A DNA stretch of 64,000 nucleotides from an uncultured Lachnospiraceae bacterium. Its GTDB lineage: Bacteria > Bacillota > Clostridia > Lachnospirales > Lachnospiraceae. This document shows, in pieces, positions 34,029-43,062 of this stretch. The stretch covers positions 144,672-208,671 of the forward strand of contig CAJTLU010000004.1 in assembly GCA_910577175.1 (NCBI GenBank). Reading direction: 5' to 3'. Within the stretch, counting starts at the first letter, position 1. Every line of letters starts with the position of its first letter. Position numbers and translations under genes: made by a program. Under the pieces are notes generated by a model, which did no database searches, had not been told where the DNA came from, and was given only the letters and a program-made list of their open reading frames with translations.

Positions 34029-35642
34029 TTACGAGGCAGTATAATCCAACTCAAACCAAAATTCTACACCGGAAGGATGGTTTTTGACCCCGTATGCCTG
34101 GTTATGTGCCTTCATAATCGCCTGTACAATTGAAAGGCCGATGCCGCTGCCGCCATACTCCCTCGTTCTTGCTTTATCCACCTTATAAAACTTAATCCAG
34201 ACCTTCTCAAGCTCTTCTTCCGGAATCGGACTGCCGGTATTAAACACCGCCACCCGGACATGGCTCCCCTGCGGAATCACCTTGACCTCGATGATGTTGG
34301 CGCCCGCCACATGGTGAAAAGCATTACTGATATAGTTTGTCAGTACCTCTTCTATCATATATTCATCCGCCCAGACATACAACGGCTCCGCCTGCTCGAA
34401 ATGAACGGTGACCTGCTTCTGCTTTGCAAGAATCTCCGTAGAACTTAATACTGCCTGAATCAGCTCGGTAAGGTCAAACCGGGCAAACTCGACCGGCGTC
34501 GTACCAAATTCAAGGTGATTCAGCGTCAGCAGCTTTTTCACCATCGTATTCATCTTTCCTGCCTCATCGATAATCACGTCACAGTAAAACTCCCGGTCCT
34601 CGATGCTCTCGCTGATATTATCCTTCAGTCCCTCCGCATAGCCTTGAATCAGGGCAATCGGCGTTTTCAACTCATGGGTTACGTTGGACAGAAACTCCTT
34701 GCGCACCTCGTCCGCCTGGGTTTTTTTCTCAATATCCATCTGAAGCTCATTATTGGCGCTCTTTAATTCCGAAATTGTCTGCTCCAGCCGCTCGGCAAGT
34801 ACGTTGATGCTGTTTCCCAGCTCCCCGATTTCATCCCTGCTCCGCACCTGATACTTCACATCAAAATCCAGCTCCGCCATATGCTTTGCAATATCTGCAA
34901 GCTGCAGCACCGGGTCGGTAAAACGGCGGCTTACAAAAAACATGATAACAGAGATAATCACTGCGCTCCCGATGCCGGCATACACCAGAAACTTATTGGC
35001 AACCTTCACGCTTTCCTGCATGCTTTCCATATTGGAACGCATCAGGACAATCTCTCCGCTTTCCAGAAAGCCGACCAGCTCGATGTACTGGGACTTCATT
35101 CTGGCATCATACAAGGAAAAAATACTATAGTTCTCCGTTTCCAGCTTTAACTGCTTTTCCTTTACTCCTTCACCGTAGCCCGGGAAAAAATAATCTCCGA
35201 TTAAATCCCGTATCACATCCTCGTCCTGGTCATACTTCCCGCCGGTTCCGAAAAAATAGCTGATAATCGCCTTCGGCCGGAACGTATCAGAAAGAATGTC
35301 ATTGATAATCACAGTTGTAATATTGGATTTGGAACAAAGAATATCAAGCTCCAGGCGGAGCTCATCCGAAATCCCCGCAGAGCTGCTCCCGGAAGCAGAC
35401 GCATCGCCCGCTTCCGCATCCGTATTGTCCGGCTGAGCGGGTCCTGCCACATTTTTTTCTGCCTCCGCCAGCAAACGGCTGATTTGTCCGTATACACTAC
35501 CAAGCGTTTTCTGCTTGCTCACTTCATAATACCGGACAAGAAACGTCTCATTCAATACCAGACAAAGCGCCACCGTACCAAAAATAGCCGCAAATGTCAG
35601 CACTATCATTTTTACTCGTACGGAACAGGTCCCGTGCTTCAT
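34029..35642 (-). CDS. Two-component sensor histidine kinase
   Basis: 537 residues. Two membrane helices (about 11-32 and 214-234) flank an extracytoplasmic sensor region with a Ser/Ala/Asp-rich loop. HAMP follows (FTDPVLQLADIAKHMAELDF), then HisKA with the phosphorylated His in FLSNVTHELKTPIALIQGYA, then HATPase with N box VLTNYISNAFHHV, WIKFYKVDKARTREYGGSGI and GLSIVQAI. The start lies 3 bp past the regulator stop, with GAGGTG inside the regulator gene, so the pair is coupled. The signal is unknown. Confidence 0.93.
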   Translation of the reverse strand: MKHGTCSVRVKMIVLTFAAIFGTVALCLVLNETFLVRYYEVSKQKTLGSVYGQISRLLAEAEKNVAGPAQPDNTDAEAGDASASGSSSAGISDELRLELDILCSKSNITTVIINDILSDTFRPKAIISYFFGTGGKYDQDEDVIRDLIGDYFFPGYGEGVKEKQLKLETENYSIFSLYDARMKSQYIELVGFLESGEIVLMRSNMESMQESVKVANKFLVYAGIGSAVIISVIMFFVSRRFTDPVLQLADIAKHMAELDFDVKYQVRSRDEIGELGNSINVLAERLEQTISELKSANNELQMDIEKKTQADEVRKEFLSNVTHELKTPIALIQGYAEGLKDNISESIEDREFYCDVIIDEAGKMNTMVKKLLTLNHLEFGTTPVEFARFDLTELIQAVLSSTEILAKQKQVTVHFEQAEPLYVWADEYMIEEVLTNYISNAFHHVAGANIIEVKVIPQGSHVRVAVFNTGSPIPEEELEKVWIKFYKVDKARTREYGGSGIGLSIVQAIMKAHNQAYGVKNHPSGVEFWFELDYTAS

Positions 35643-35645
35643 ACG

Positions 35646-36317
35646 CTACACCTCGAATTTATATCCCATTCCCCAGATTGTTTTAATATAATCGCCCTTT
35701 TCCCCCATTTTGCTGCGCAGCTTCTTTACATGAGTATCAATCGTTCTGGCATCGCCAAAATAATCATAGTTCCAGACATTATTCAGAATCCGTTCCCGCG
35801 ACAGCGCAACTCCCTTATTGCTGATAAAATAGGCAAGAAGCTCGAACTCCTTTACGCTCAGCTCAATCGGCTTTCCGTCAATAGACACCTGATGCGCCGA
35901 CCGGTTCAGCACAATCCCGCCAAGCTCCGTCACCTCTGCTGCCGAAGCCCCGGCTCTGCGCAGAATCGCCTCTACTCTTGCCACCAGGATTTTCGGACTA
36001 AACGGCTTGGAAATATACTCGTCCACTCCCAGCTCAAACCCAAGTAACTCGTCCCGCTCGTCGCTCTTTGCTGTCAGCATAATAATCGGCACGGCAGAAT
36101 ACTGCCGGATTTCACGACATACCTGCCAGCCGTCCATTTTCGGCATCATCACATCCAGAATAATCAATGCAATGTCCTTTTGTTCAAAAAACAAATCCAC
36201 CGCCACTTCCCCGTTTTCCGCTTCCAGCACTTCATAATTATTCTTTGAGAGGAAATCGTGGACGAGCTTGCGCATACGGCTTTCGTCATCCACTACCAGT
36301 ATCTTCGTACATTCCAT
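35646..36317 (-). CDS. OmpR-family response regulator
   Basis: 223 residues from the ATG at 36317 with AGGAGGT ahead. Receiver domain with ILVVDDESR, the phospho-acceptor Asp in LIILDVMMPKMDGWQ, and the Lys in ISKPFSP. The winged-helix C-terminus has SVKEFELLAYFISNKG and RTIDTHVKKLRSKMG. Partner of the kinase behind it. The neighbouring membrane proteins at 36412-38241 are co-oriented and could belong to its regulon. Confidence 0.93.
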   Translation of the reverse strand: MECTKILVVDDESRMRKLVHDFLSKNNYEVLEAENGEVAVDLFFEQKDIALIILDVMMPKMDGWQVCREIRQYSAVPIIMLTAKSDERDELLGFELGVDEYISKPFSPKILVARVEAILRRAGASAAEVTELGGIVLNRSAHQVSIDGKPIELSVKEFELLAYFISNKGVALSRERILNNVWNYDYFGDARTIDTHVKKLRSKMGEKGDYIKTIWGMGYKFEV

Positions 36318-36411
36318 CAAACCTACCTCCTGCCATACAGCCTCTGCTGCTATCCTACCACGGAACTATGTAGATATTGTGTCCGAATCCGTACCGGGCT
36401 GTGAACTTTCC

Positions 36412-37023
36412 TTATTCTGCCGCCTCTGCGCGCTCCTTTAGCTCCTGTTCCCACTCTGACAGGGTTGCCTCCTTCTCAAAAAGCTCCTGCTCCCATGTAT
36501 GGAGCATTTCCTCTTTTCTCGCCAGCTCATCCTTCCAGCCCGCATATTCATCCAGCACCTTCTGCTCATAATCGGCAAACGGAGATGCCGTACCGAACAG
36601 ACGAATCGCAAACAAAACTACAATCACAACGCCCAGTGCCGCTGCAAGCATCGCAAAGCGCCGGGAACGCTCTTTATAGAGCATCATCATCTTATACTCT
36701 TTCGAATTTGCCTTGTTTTCCGCAACTTCCGGCTTTTTCTTTTCCTTTACAGGCTCCGGAAGCGGGCGCAGGCTGCTTTCTGCCACCACGCCGGAATCCA
36801 GGATACGGGACCTTAACTCCTGCAGAAAAGCAATTCCCAGTACCGTTATCAGTGTTCCCTTTTCTACAAGCCTGTTATACAGCTTAACGGTCGCTTTTAC
36901 ATTTGACAAATCCGCCTGGGAGCGGATATATTCCACTACCTCCGCTTCCTTTTTCGCTTCTTTCCATTCCGTTTCGGAGGTAAAGGTAAAGCCCTGATAT
37001 GTATATGTCGTTCCTTTTTCCAT
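36412..37023 (-). CDS. Hypothetical single-pass membrane protein with coiled-coil tail
   Basis: 203 residues. The N-terminal half is soluble and helical (EWKEAKKEAEVVEYIRSQAD, LVEKGTLITVLGIAFLQELR). A membrane helix lies at about 126-146 (FAMLAAALGVVIVVLFAIRL), followed by a Glu-rich coiled coil to the end (LHTWEQELFEKEATLSEWEQ). No family recognised. It lies between another unknown membrane protein and the two-component system, all on one strand. Confidence 0.65.
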   Translation of the reverse strand: MEKGTTYTYQGFTFTSETEWKEAKKEAEVVEYIRSQADLSNVKATVKLYNRLVEKGTLITVLGIAFLQELRSRILDSGVVAESSLRPLPEPVKEKKKPEVAENKANSKEYKMMMLYKERSRRFAMLAAALGVVIVVLFAIRLFGTASPFADYEQKVLDEYAGWKDELARKEEMLHTWEQELFEKEATLSEWEQELKERAEAAE

Positions 37024-37077
37024 CTATCTGCTCTTCCTTTCTTTGCCGGTAAATTCCCTGCTACATTTCACCTTTTC

Positions 37078-38241
37078 TTACGAATAGGTCTGCTCCGCCT
37101 CTCTTTTATTTTTCTTCATCACGCTACGCAGAATTGCACAGCCAATCAGGATAACAGACAAAATAAGCGCCTGCGTGCCGAACCCCGAAACCCCTTTAAA
37201 AAACGGCGCTATGATTTCATGCATCATATCACGGATAATATCCTCATACTGCGCCGAATCAGAAAAAATCTCCTCGTCAATGTAGCGCATCGCTATCCTT
37301 TCGGCAAGCCCGGCTGCCTTACACACAACCCCGCCAAAGAAAACCGGTACGGCGCAGACAATAAAGCCCGGGATATCAAGCCAGTAAAGCAGCACCAGAA
37401 GGAGCACTATTCCCAGAATAACGGCATACACGATTGCCCGGACGGCCTGGTTCATTTCCCCCATCGGCCTTACCACATCAAACACCTCCCGGATTTCTGA
37501 CATATGCGCAAGCTCCGCTGCCGAATCCCGTATATTCTTCTCTGCCTCCGCGGTAATCTCCCGTGTCTGGCTTCTGGCGGTCTCCCTCATCTCCTGGAGC
37601 CATTCCTCCCGGATGGAAGCCATCTCCTCCTCAATGAGCTTAGAAAAAGCCCCGCTGCCATGAACGGCATCGTACCTTTCCGGAAGCTCCGGAAAGCTGG
37701 CAGCGCCATAATCCGCATACTTCCTCAGAAGCAGCTGCTCAATATCCTCCGAAAACGACCGGCAGAACTCCTTTGAAAAACGCGCGGACTCCGTTCCGGT
37801 CCTCCAGAAGGTATAGCTTTCATCAAAGGCATCCTCACAAAACCTGCCGAAATTCTCCTCCAGCCGTTTCCCCATACTGCTGAAATCGACCTCCGGCTCC
37901 GTATCATAGTACGCTGAATGAAGAAAGGCAAGCACAATCTGGTTCATATCTTCTACGGTAAAGCTGTCACGCAGGATACGCTCCCCCTCCGCAAAATCCG
38001 CCAGGTCTGCAGAAACCTCGTCAAACGTCTCCTGCATCACGACGTCATACAGCCTTTGGGAAAGCTCCAGCTCCTCCGCCGCTTTTTCAATATTCTCCAT
38101 GGACGCCATCCCCGAAAGCGTTGTCACCACCGCGCCGGCAGGCACAAGCGCAAATAACGCCGGAACCAAAAAGAAACTGAACACTACTGCAAAAACAAGT
38201 AATACATTCCTGAGCATATTGACACTTTTTCTATTCTCCAT
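37078..38241 (-). CDS. Hypothetical membrane protein with large extracytoplasmic domain
   Basis: 387 residues from the ATG at 38241 (AAAGGG nearby; the frame is open further upstream). One N-terminal membrane helix (about 10-35), an acidic extracytoplasmic region of some 220 residues rich in Glu, Ser and Phe, two adjacent helices (about 262-305), an acidic loop and a last helix near 355-375. No known domain found by eye. Residues such as FDEVSADLADFAEGERI suggest a helical bundle. Probably co-transcribed with the gene at 36412. Confidence 0.65.
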   Translation of the reverse strand: MENRKSVNMLRNVLLVFAVVFSFFLVPALFALVPAGAVVTTLSGMASMENIEKAAEELELSQRLYDVVMQETFDEVSADLADFAEGERILRDSFTVEDMNQIVLAFLHSAYYDTEPEVDFSSMGKRLEENFGRFCEDAFDESYTFWRTGTESARFSKEFCRSFSEDIEQLLLRKYADYGAASFPELPERYDAVHGSGAFSKLIEEEMASIREEWLQEMRETARSQTREITAEAEKNIRDSAAELAHMSEIREVFDVVRPMGEMNQAVRAIVYAVILGIVLLLVLLYWLDIPGFIVCAVPVFFGGVVCKAAGLAERIAMRYIDEEIFSDSAQYEDIIRDMMHEIIAPFFKGVSGFGTQALILSVILIGCAILRSVMKKNKREAEQTYS

Positions 38242-38484
38242 ATGGCTTATCCCCTTTTTCTCTTTTTTCTCTGTAATCTCCGCCGCTTCATAGTCCCCTC
38301 GCGTTCTCTTACCCACACAAAACTGCCGCTCCCCGGGATCAGTTCCATGAGAGCGGCAACTTACACCTATATTCAGTATAACATAAAGCACTTCTTTTGC
38401 AAAGATATTTCTTTGCTTGCGCTTCCACAGTTTTTAGCGCAATTTTTAGCAGTATTCAGCAGCCTTAAGGTCACGGCGGCCGCC

Positions 38485-39681
38485 CTATAATGCCAGGTCG
38501 ACGTGCTGCACCGTTCCTGCCGTTCCATTTTCCCGCAGATAAACGCCGGTCTTCTGGATGATTGCATTTGTGGCATTGGTTTCTGCGTTGTTTAAAGAAA
38601 ACTTCGTATCGGCACTGCCGAGGAAAATTGCTCCGACTCCTGCCTCTTTCAAGTCAAGCAAGCGGTTTTCACCATTTTCATCCTTCACCCAGACCTTTAA
38701 CTGCGAAAAGATTTCGTCTGCCTCGTCAATCCAGCCATTGCCGTCGCCGTCATAGGCTGCCAGGTCCGCAAAGCCGTTGCCGCTTTTTGTTCCGAAAAGC
38801 TCGCTTCCGTCGTTAATGATTCCGTCGCCGTTTTTATCTAACGCAAGGTAACCGCTTCCGCTGCCAAGCTCCGAAATCTCTTCCTCCTTGCCGTCCGCAT
38901 CCAGGTCAAAATAAAACTTCTTATCGCTTACCTCTGCAATATTCGAATCCAGATTGATTACTAACGGGTCTTTAAGTACATAGCTTCCCTCTGTATAAAC
39001 TTCTGTTGCCTGTACAAAGGAACGGGACATTTCCACCGTGATGCCAAAGGTAATCTCCCTGCCGTCTGCAGTGCATACCTTTCCCTGCGTACTGTACTCC
39101 GTCACCTCATGCTCTGCAAAAAAGCTGGACGTTACGGTCTGGATTTTCCATTCCTGTCCTCCGCCTCTCCCTGACGAAACCGGACGCGCAGCACCGCCGG
39201 AAATCGACATGCTTCCCATGCTGCTCCCGATATTAATCTGAACTGCGCCAGAAGCGCTCCGCTGCTCTTCAAATGCCTGGAAGCGTTCCAGCAGATTTGA
39301 CGGCTTTTCATTATGGTTATTTTTCCCTGCCCTGCGCCGCAGACTCTCTAAAATCTTGCGTAACATCTCCAGCTCCAGATCCTCTTTGGAACGAGGCTGT
39401 ATCTTCATGCCTTCGTCTGTCCGCTTCGTCTGTGTCTGCTCGGCCAGATTGAGTAACGCCTGCTTCTGCTTCTCTTTCTTTGCCGCTTCTTCCTCTTTCT
39501 TTGCCTGTTCTTTCTCCTCCAGACCCTCCTGGAGCTGCTTTAACATTCCCTTAGACTTGTCGGAAATGTCTACCTTAACGGCATCCTCTGCCTTGGATAC
39601 CGCCGTCATTGATGTGGAGCTTTGTACCTTAGAATAAGAACGCTCCGAACTCATGGTAACGGAACCTGCCTGAATTATCAT
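38485..39681 (-). CDS. EF-hand calcium-binding protein, probably flagellar or surface associated
   Basis: 398 residues from the ATG at 39681 (AAGGAAG before it). Two EF-hand loops near the C-terminus, LDKNGDGIINDGSELFG and YDGDGNGWIDEADEIF, have Asp at positions 1, 3/5 and acidic position 12. The first 130 residues form a Lys/Glu-rich coiled coil (KQLQEGLEEKEQAKKEEEA). No signal peptide is evident, so export would need another route. A SigD-type promoter upstream suggests motility-linked expression. Confidence 0.7.
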   Translation of the reverse strand: MIIQAGSVTMSSERSYSKVQSSTSMTAVSKAEDAVKVDISDKSKGMLKQLQEGLEEKEQAKKEEEAAKKEKQKQALLNLAEQTQTKRTDEGMKIQPRSKEDLELEMLRKILESLRRRAGKNNHNEKPSNLLERFQAFEEQRSASGAVQINIGSSMGSMSISGGAARPVSSGRGGGQEWKIQTVTSSFFAEHEVTEYSTQGKVCTADGREITFGITVEMSRSFVQATEVYTEGSYVLKDPLVINLDSNIAEVSDKKFYFDLDADGKEEEISELGSGSGYLALDKNGDGIINDGSELFGTKSGNGFADLAAYDGDGNGWIDEADEIFSQLKVWVKDENGENRLLDLKEAGVGAIFLGSADTKFSLNNAETNATNAIIQKTGVYLRENGTAGTVQHVDLAL

Positions 39682-39796
39682 GAAATCCACTTCCTTTCTT
39701 TTTCACGACAAACAACCCGACGCCGACCTCCTTGTCGGCAAACTACAGATAGCGCCGCCGCACCGGATAAGACCTGCACGACAACCTCTGCTATCT

Positions 39797-39824
39797 ATAT
39801 CGGCAGAACTTCCGGAAAAAATTA
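39797..39824 (-). promoter_or_regulatory. SigD (sigma-28)-type promoter
   Basis: Minus strand: -10 box GCCGATAT (39804-39797), one base from the consensus GCCGATAA, with TAAT (39824-39821) 16 bp upstream as -35. Located about 115 bp before the EF-hand gene. Confidence 0.55.
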
Positions 39825-39881
39825 GAAAAAGAAGGGAAAAAAGTAATTATAACCGCCCTCCCGTTCTCTGTTTCCACCAGC

Positions 39882-42707
39882 TTATGTCAGGCATGGGACA
39901 AACTGCTTTTTCAATATCAAAATATTCTTCTCGTTATGGTAAGCATACTCTACACTGTCCATAAAATTTTTTACGATAAAAATCCCCATCCCTCCGGCAT
40001 CGCGTTCTTCCGCTAAAGCCCTTGTATCAGGGTCAGGTTTCACGGTCGGGTCATAAGGACAGCCATCATCTGTAAAAATAACCGCTATCTCCTTTTCTGT
40101 TACCCTGCACTCCACCTTTGCCTCACCTGCACCGCTGTACCGGACGATATTGGAAAAAATCTCGTCAACAGCAATATTCATCTTTACCATAACCTTTCCC
40201 GGCACATGAAAGCTCTTCAAAGTATTCTCCACAAATGCCATAACCTGCGTTATACTTTCCATTGTCGGTATGACGGTAATCCTGTTTTTTGGCAGAAACT
40301 TTAAGTGAAGCATCGTAATATCGTCAAACTGCGGAGCCTCTCCCACAAACCTGTCTACATCCGATTTTACAATACGGCATATCTCTTCTGCACTCCTGCC
40401 ACACGCACTGTTCAGTACCTCAAGCAGACGTTCATTGCCATAAAGCATTACGTCGCTGTTTGTTGCCTCCGTCACGCCGTCCGTATAAAGATAAATCTCG
40501 TCTCCGGGACCAAACGGTATTTCCCCGATACGGTAGCGGATGTGCTCCATTTCACCCAAAACAAATCCCGGACGGAATGCAAGGTATTCAAATGCTCCGT
40601 CTCTTTGCCGCACCAAAGGAGGATTATGGCCGGCGTTAGCAAAGGTAAGCGTGTCTGTCTCCAGATTTAAAATCCCCATAAAACACGTTACAAACATTTC
40701 CGCCTCATTTCCTTCACACAGCGCCCTGTTGGTTTCTGTAAGAATGCCGGCAACATCCGTTTCTTTCTCTGCATAGCTCTTAATCAATGTCTTTGCCTTC
40801 ATCATAAACATCGCTGCCGTAATACCTTTCCCTGAAACATCTGCAATCAGAAACGCCAGACGGTTCTCGTCCAACAGATAGAAATCATAGAAATCCCCAC
40901 CCACTTCCTTTGCGGTATCCATTGTAGCAAAAATGTCAAAATCACTGCGGTCAGGATAAGGCGGGAAAATACCGGGCAAGGTAGAAGACTGGATAATCTT
41001 TGCAACCTCCAGCTCCTTATCAATCCTCGCTGCCGCTTCCGCAATGTACCCTTTTAATGTCATAACCGTAGAATTGATATCATCGGAAAGCGATACAAAT
41101 TCTTCATTTGTACGGACATTGACAGACACATTCAGATTTCCTCCCGTAATCTCTCCGAGTGTCCGGTTAATCTTATGGATATTCTCAACCACAAGCTTTT
41201 TAATCAGGAAATACACCATGGCAAAGAGGATGACAAATACAAGAATTTCCATGAACAATGTCACATAGACAGATAAATCCCTGGAAAACAGCACCTCCTT
41301 TACCGGTATGACAGCAATGATATAGTATCCTTCCGCTACGGCATACATCAGATAGCAGTCCTCACCGTAAACCAACGACCGGTACCGCACATTTTCATGC
41401 ATCTTCTCCGTATCAATCCAGATGCCCGTGACTTCCAGATTGCTCCCTTCATTCCCATACGGGTCACTCACAATATTCCAGTCTTCCCCGGAAACAATCA
41501 TGTAGCCGCTTTCCCCTATATGGCGGTTTCTTGTAACGCCGATTACCTGCTTATCGATATCCTGCCTGAAACGCTCCGCATTATATCCCACCTGCACAAA
41601 GCCGCCGTTCTTTAAAGCGGCCCCGGCATACTTCATATAGGTTACCCCGTCCTTTGAAAGCGGCTGGTAACTCTGGACAAATTCCTTTTCTCCATTCAAA
41701 AGGACAAGAAAATCTCCCGACTGTTCTCCGGAAGACATATCAAAACCGATATACTCTTTTGTTGTGGAATAGCGAATGATTCCGCTTTCATCTATTACAT
41801 TAATTTCCGAAAAGTCATTTCCCGGCTTTGCACTTATCTCCAAAAGAAGAGTATCATCTATGGTTTCTACTGCATTAATATCATCCGCAACGTCATAGGT
41901 CAATTTCAAAAGATTCTCATCAGACGCATCTTCAATATCCGCTTTTACGTCTTCAATATTCAGCGCAAGCAGCGCCTCACGGTCGCTGACGGAAAAACTA
42001 GTCTGCAACAGATAAATAAATATGCTGGTTACGCTAAAAGCCGCAATCACAACAAACAGCAGCCACCTTGAAAAGGTCTGCGACAGCTTTTTATATTCTG
42101 TCTGGAATTGCAGTTTTTCTTTTCCGATAAGAGACACCGCCATCAATGAAAGCATTACGGAAACAGCATTTGCCATCATCATCGGCACAGAACAGTTTTT
42201 TACAAAAGTAAATGCCTGATGCACATCACCCATGTTTGTGAAAAATATCATCAGCATATGCAGGACTTCCATGACAAGCCCTATTGCAAATCCATAGTAC
42301 CATGCCGGTTTTTTGTCATCGAACATCCATTTTCTTAACGCTGCGCCCAGAAAACCAGCAAGCACCGTTGACAAAGAGCAGGCAAGACGTGTATATGCAC
42401 TGGCTCCCCAGAGAACCGCAAACCATCGTTCCACGCCGCCGATTATCCCCGCCATGATACCGGCTGGAGAGCCGAAAATCAGCCCTGCACAAAGCGGCGC
42501 GGCATCCCTTACATTAATAATGACGCCATAAGCAGGCGCTCCAAACTCTGAACAAAAAACCGATACAATACCAAACACACAGCCATAAAGGAGTTGTTTC
42601 TGCTTTGCCTTCCATCTGCCAAGCACTGTCTTTTGATACAAAAAATAAAGACAGACCGTGGCAAAGACCGGGCAGAGGGCGGTTAACGCCAATTTCAGAT
42701 ACATCAT
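39882..42707 (-). CDS. Multidomain sensor: LytS-type 5TM, Cache, HAMP, SpoIIE phosphatase and HATPase
   Basis: 941 residues, much longer than common SpoIIE-type phosphatases. Domains in order: 5TMR LytS-like membrane domain (about 1-200; VIINVRDAAPLCAGLIFG), a helix at about 215-236, an extracytoplasmic Cache domain to about 475, a second helix, HAMP (to about 560), a PP2C/SpoIIE phosphatase (GGDFYDFYLLDENRLAFLIA, DVSGKG, AGHNPP, FDDITML, about 590-800), then an RsbW-like HATPase (NIAVDEIFSNIVRYSG, FTDDGCPYDP, GGMGIFIVKN). Phosphatase and kinase of a partner switch are thus on one chain. The STAS target is the adjacent gene, 22 bp upstream. Last gene of a four-gene operon. Confidence 0.9.
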   Translation of the reverse strand: MMYLKLALTALCPVFATVCLYFLYQKTVLGRWKAKQKQLLYGCVFGIVSVFCSEFGAPAYGVIINVRDAAPLCAGLIFGSPAGIMAGIIGGVERWFAVLWGASAYTRLACSLSTVLAGFLGAALRKWMFDDKKPAWYYGFAIGLVMEVLHMLMIFFTNMGDVHQAFTFVKNCSVPMMMANAVSVMLSLMAVSLIGKEKLQFQTEYKKLSQTFSRWLLFVVIAAFSVTSIFIYLLQTSFSVSDREALLALNIEDVKADIEDASDENLLKLTYDVADDINAVETIDDTLLLEISAKPGNDFSEINVIDESGIIRYSTTKEYIGFDMSSGEQSGDFLVLLNGEKEFVQSYQPLSKDGVTYMKYAGAALKNGGFVQVGYNAERFRQDIDKQVIGVTRNRHIGESGYMIVSGEDWNIVSDPYGNEGSNLEVTGIWIDTEKMHENVRYRSLVYGEDCYLMYAVAEGYYIIAVIPVKEVLFSRDLSVYVTLFMEILVFVILFAMVYFLIKKLVVENIHKINRTLGEITGGNLNVSVNVRTNEEFVSLSDDINSTVMTLKGYIAEAAARIDKELEVAKIIQSSTLPGIFPPYPDRSDFDIFATMDTAKEVGGDFYDFYLLDENRLAFLIADVSGKGITAAMFMMKAKTLIKSYAEKETDVAGILTETNRALCEGNEAEMFVTCFMGILNLETDTLTFANAGHNPPLVRQRDGAFEYLAFRPGFVLGEMEHIRYRIGEIPFGPGDEIYLYTDGVTEATNSDVMLYGNERLLEVLNSACGRSAEEICRIVKSDVDRFVGEAPQFDDITMLHLKFLPKNRITVIPTMESITQVMAFVENTLKSFHVPGKVMVKMNIAVDEIFSNIVRYSGAGEAKVECRVTEKEIAVIFTDDGCPYDPTVKPDPDTRALAEERDAGGMGIFIVKNFMDSVEYAYHNEKNILILKKQFVPCLT

Positions 42708-42729
42708 AATCTGCCTCCTGACAGCCGGA

Positions 42730-43032
42730 TTAATCTTTTTCTATTGTCAGCACGTCAACAGAACCGGTTACCTCAAAGACCTCCATCACATCCTCATTCA
42801 CATTCCTGACAATCATCCTGCCCTGCTTATTCATGGTCTTCTGCGCCGAGAACAACACGCGGAGTCCTGCCGAAGAAATATACTCTAACTCCTCCAAATC
42901 CATAATGAGTGTTTTCACGCCCTGCAAAGAAGTTTTAAGTTCTTCCTCTAACTTCGGGGCTGTAACCGTTTCCAGCCTGCCGCTTATCTTTATTGTCAAT
43001 TCATCCTCTTTTAAGGCTCTTGTAATCGTCAT
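42730..43032 (-). CDS. STAS-domain anti-sigma-factor-antagonist-like protein
   Basis: 100 residues from the ATG at 43032, preceded by GGAGG. A single STAS domain like RsbV/SpoIIAA: LTIKISGRLETVTAPKLEEE, LIMDLEELEYISSAGLRVL with the phosphorylatable Ser, and VFEVTGSVDVLTI. In partner switching it is phosphorylated by an RsbW-type kinase and reset by a SpoIIE-type phosphatase; both domains lie in the next gene. No sigma factor gene is nearby, so the output is unknown. Confidence 0.92.
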   Translation of the reverse strand: MTITRALKEDELTIKISGRLETVTAPKLEEELKTSLQGVKTLIMDLEELEYISSAGLRVLFSAQKTMNKQGRMIVRNVNEDVMEVFEVTGSVDVLTIEKD

Positions 43033-43062
43033 ATCGTGTTCCTCCATTTTCCTCTTATATTC

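Noticed and set aside
39690..39800. Riboswitch in the leader of the EF-hand gene
   Set aside because: I see no conserved blocks of known classes, only a small CGGC/GCCG hairpin.
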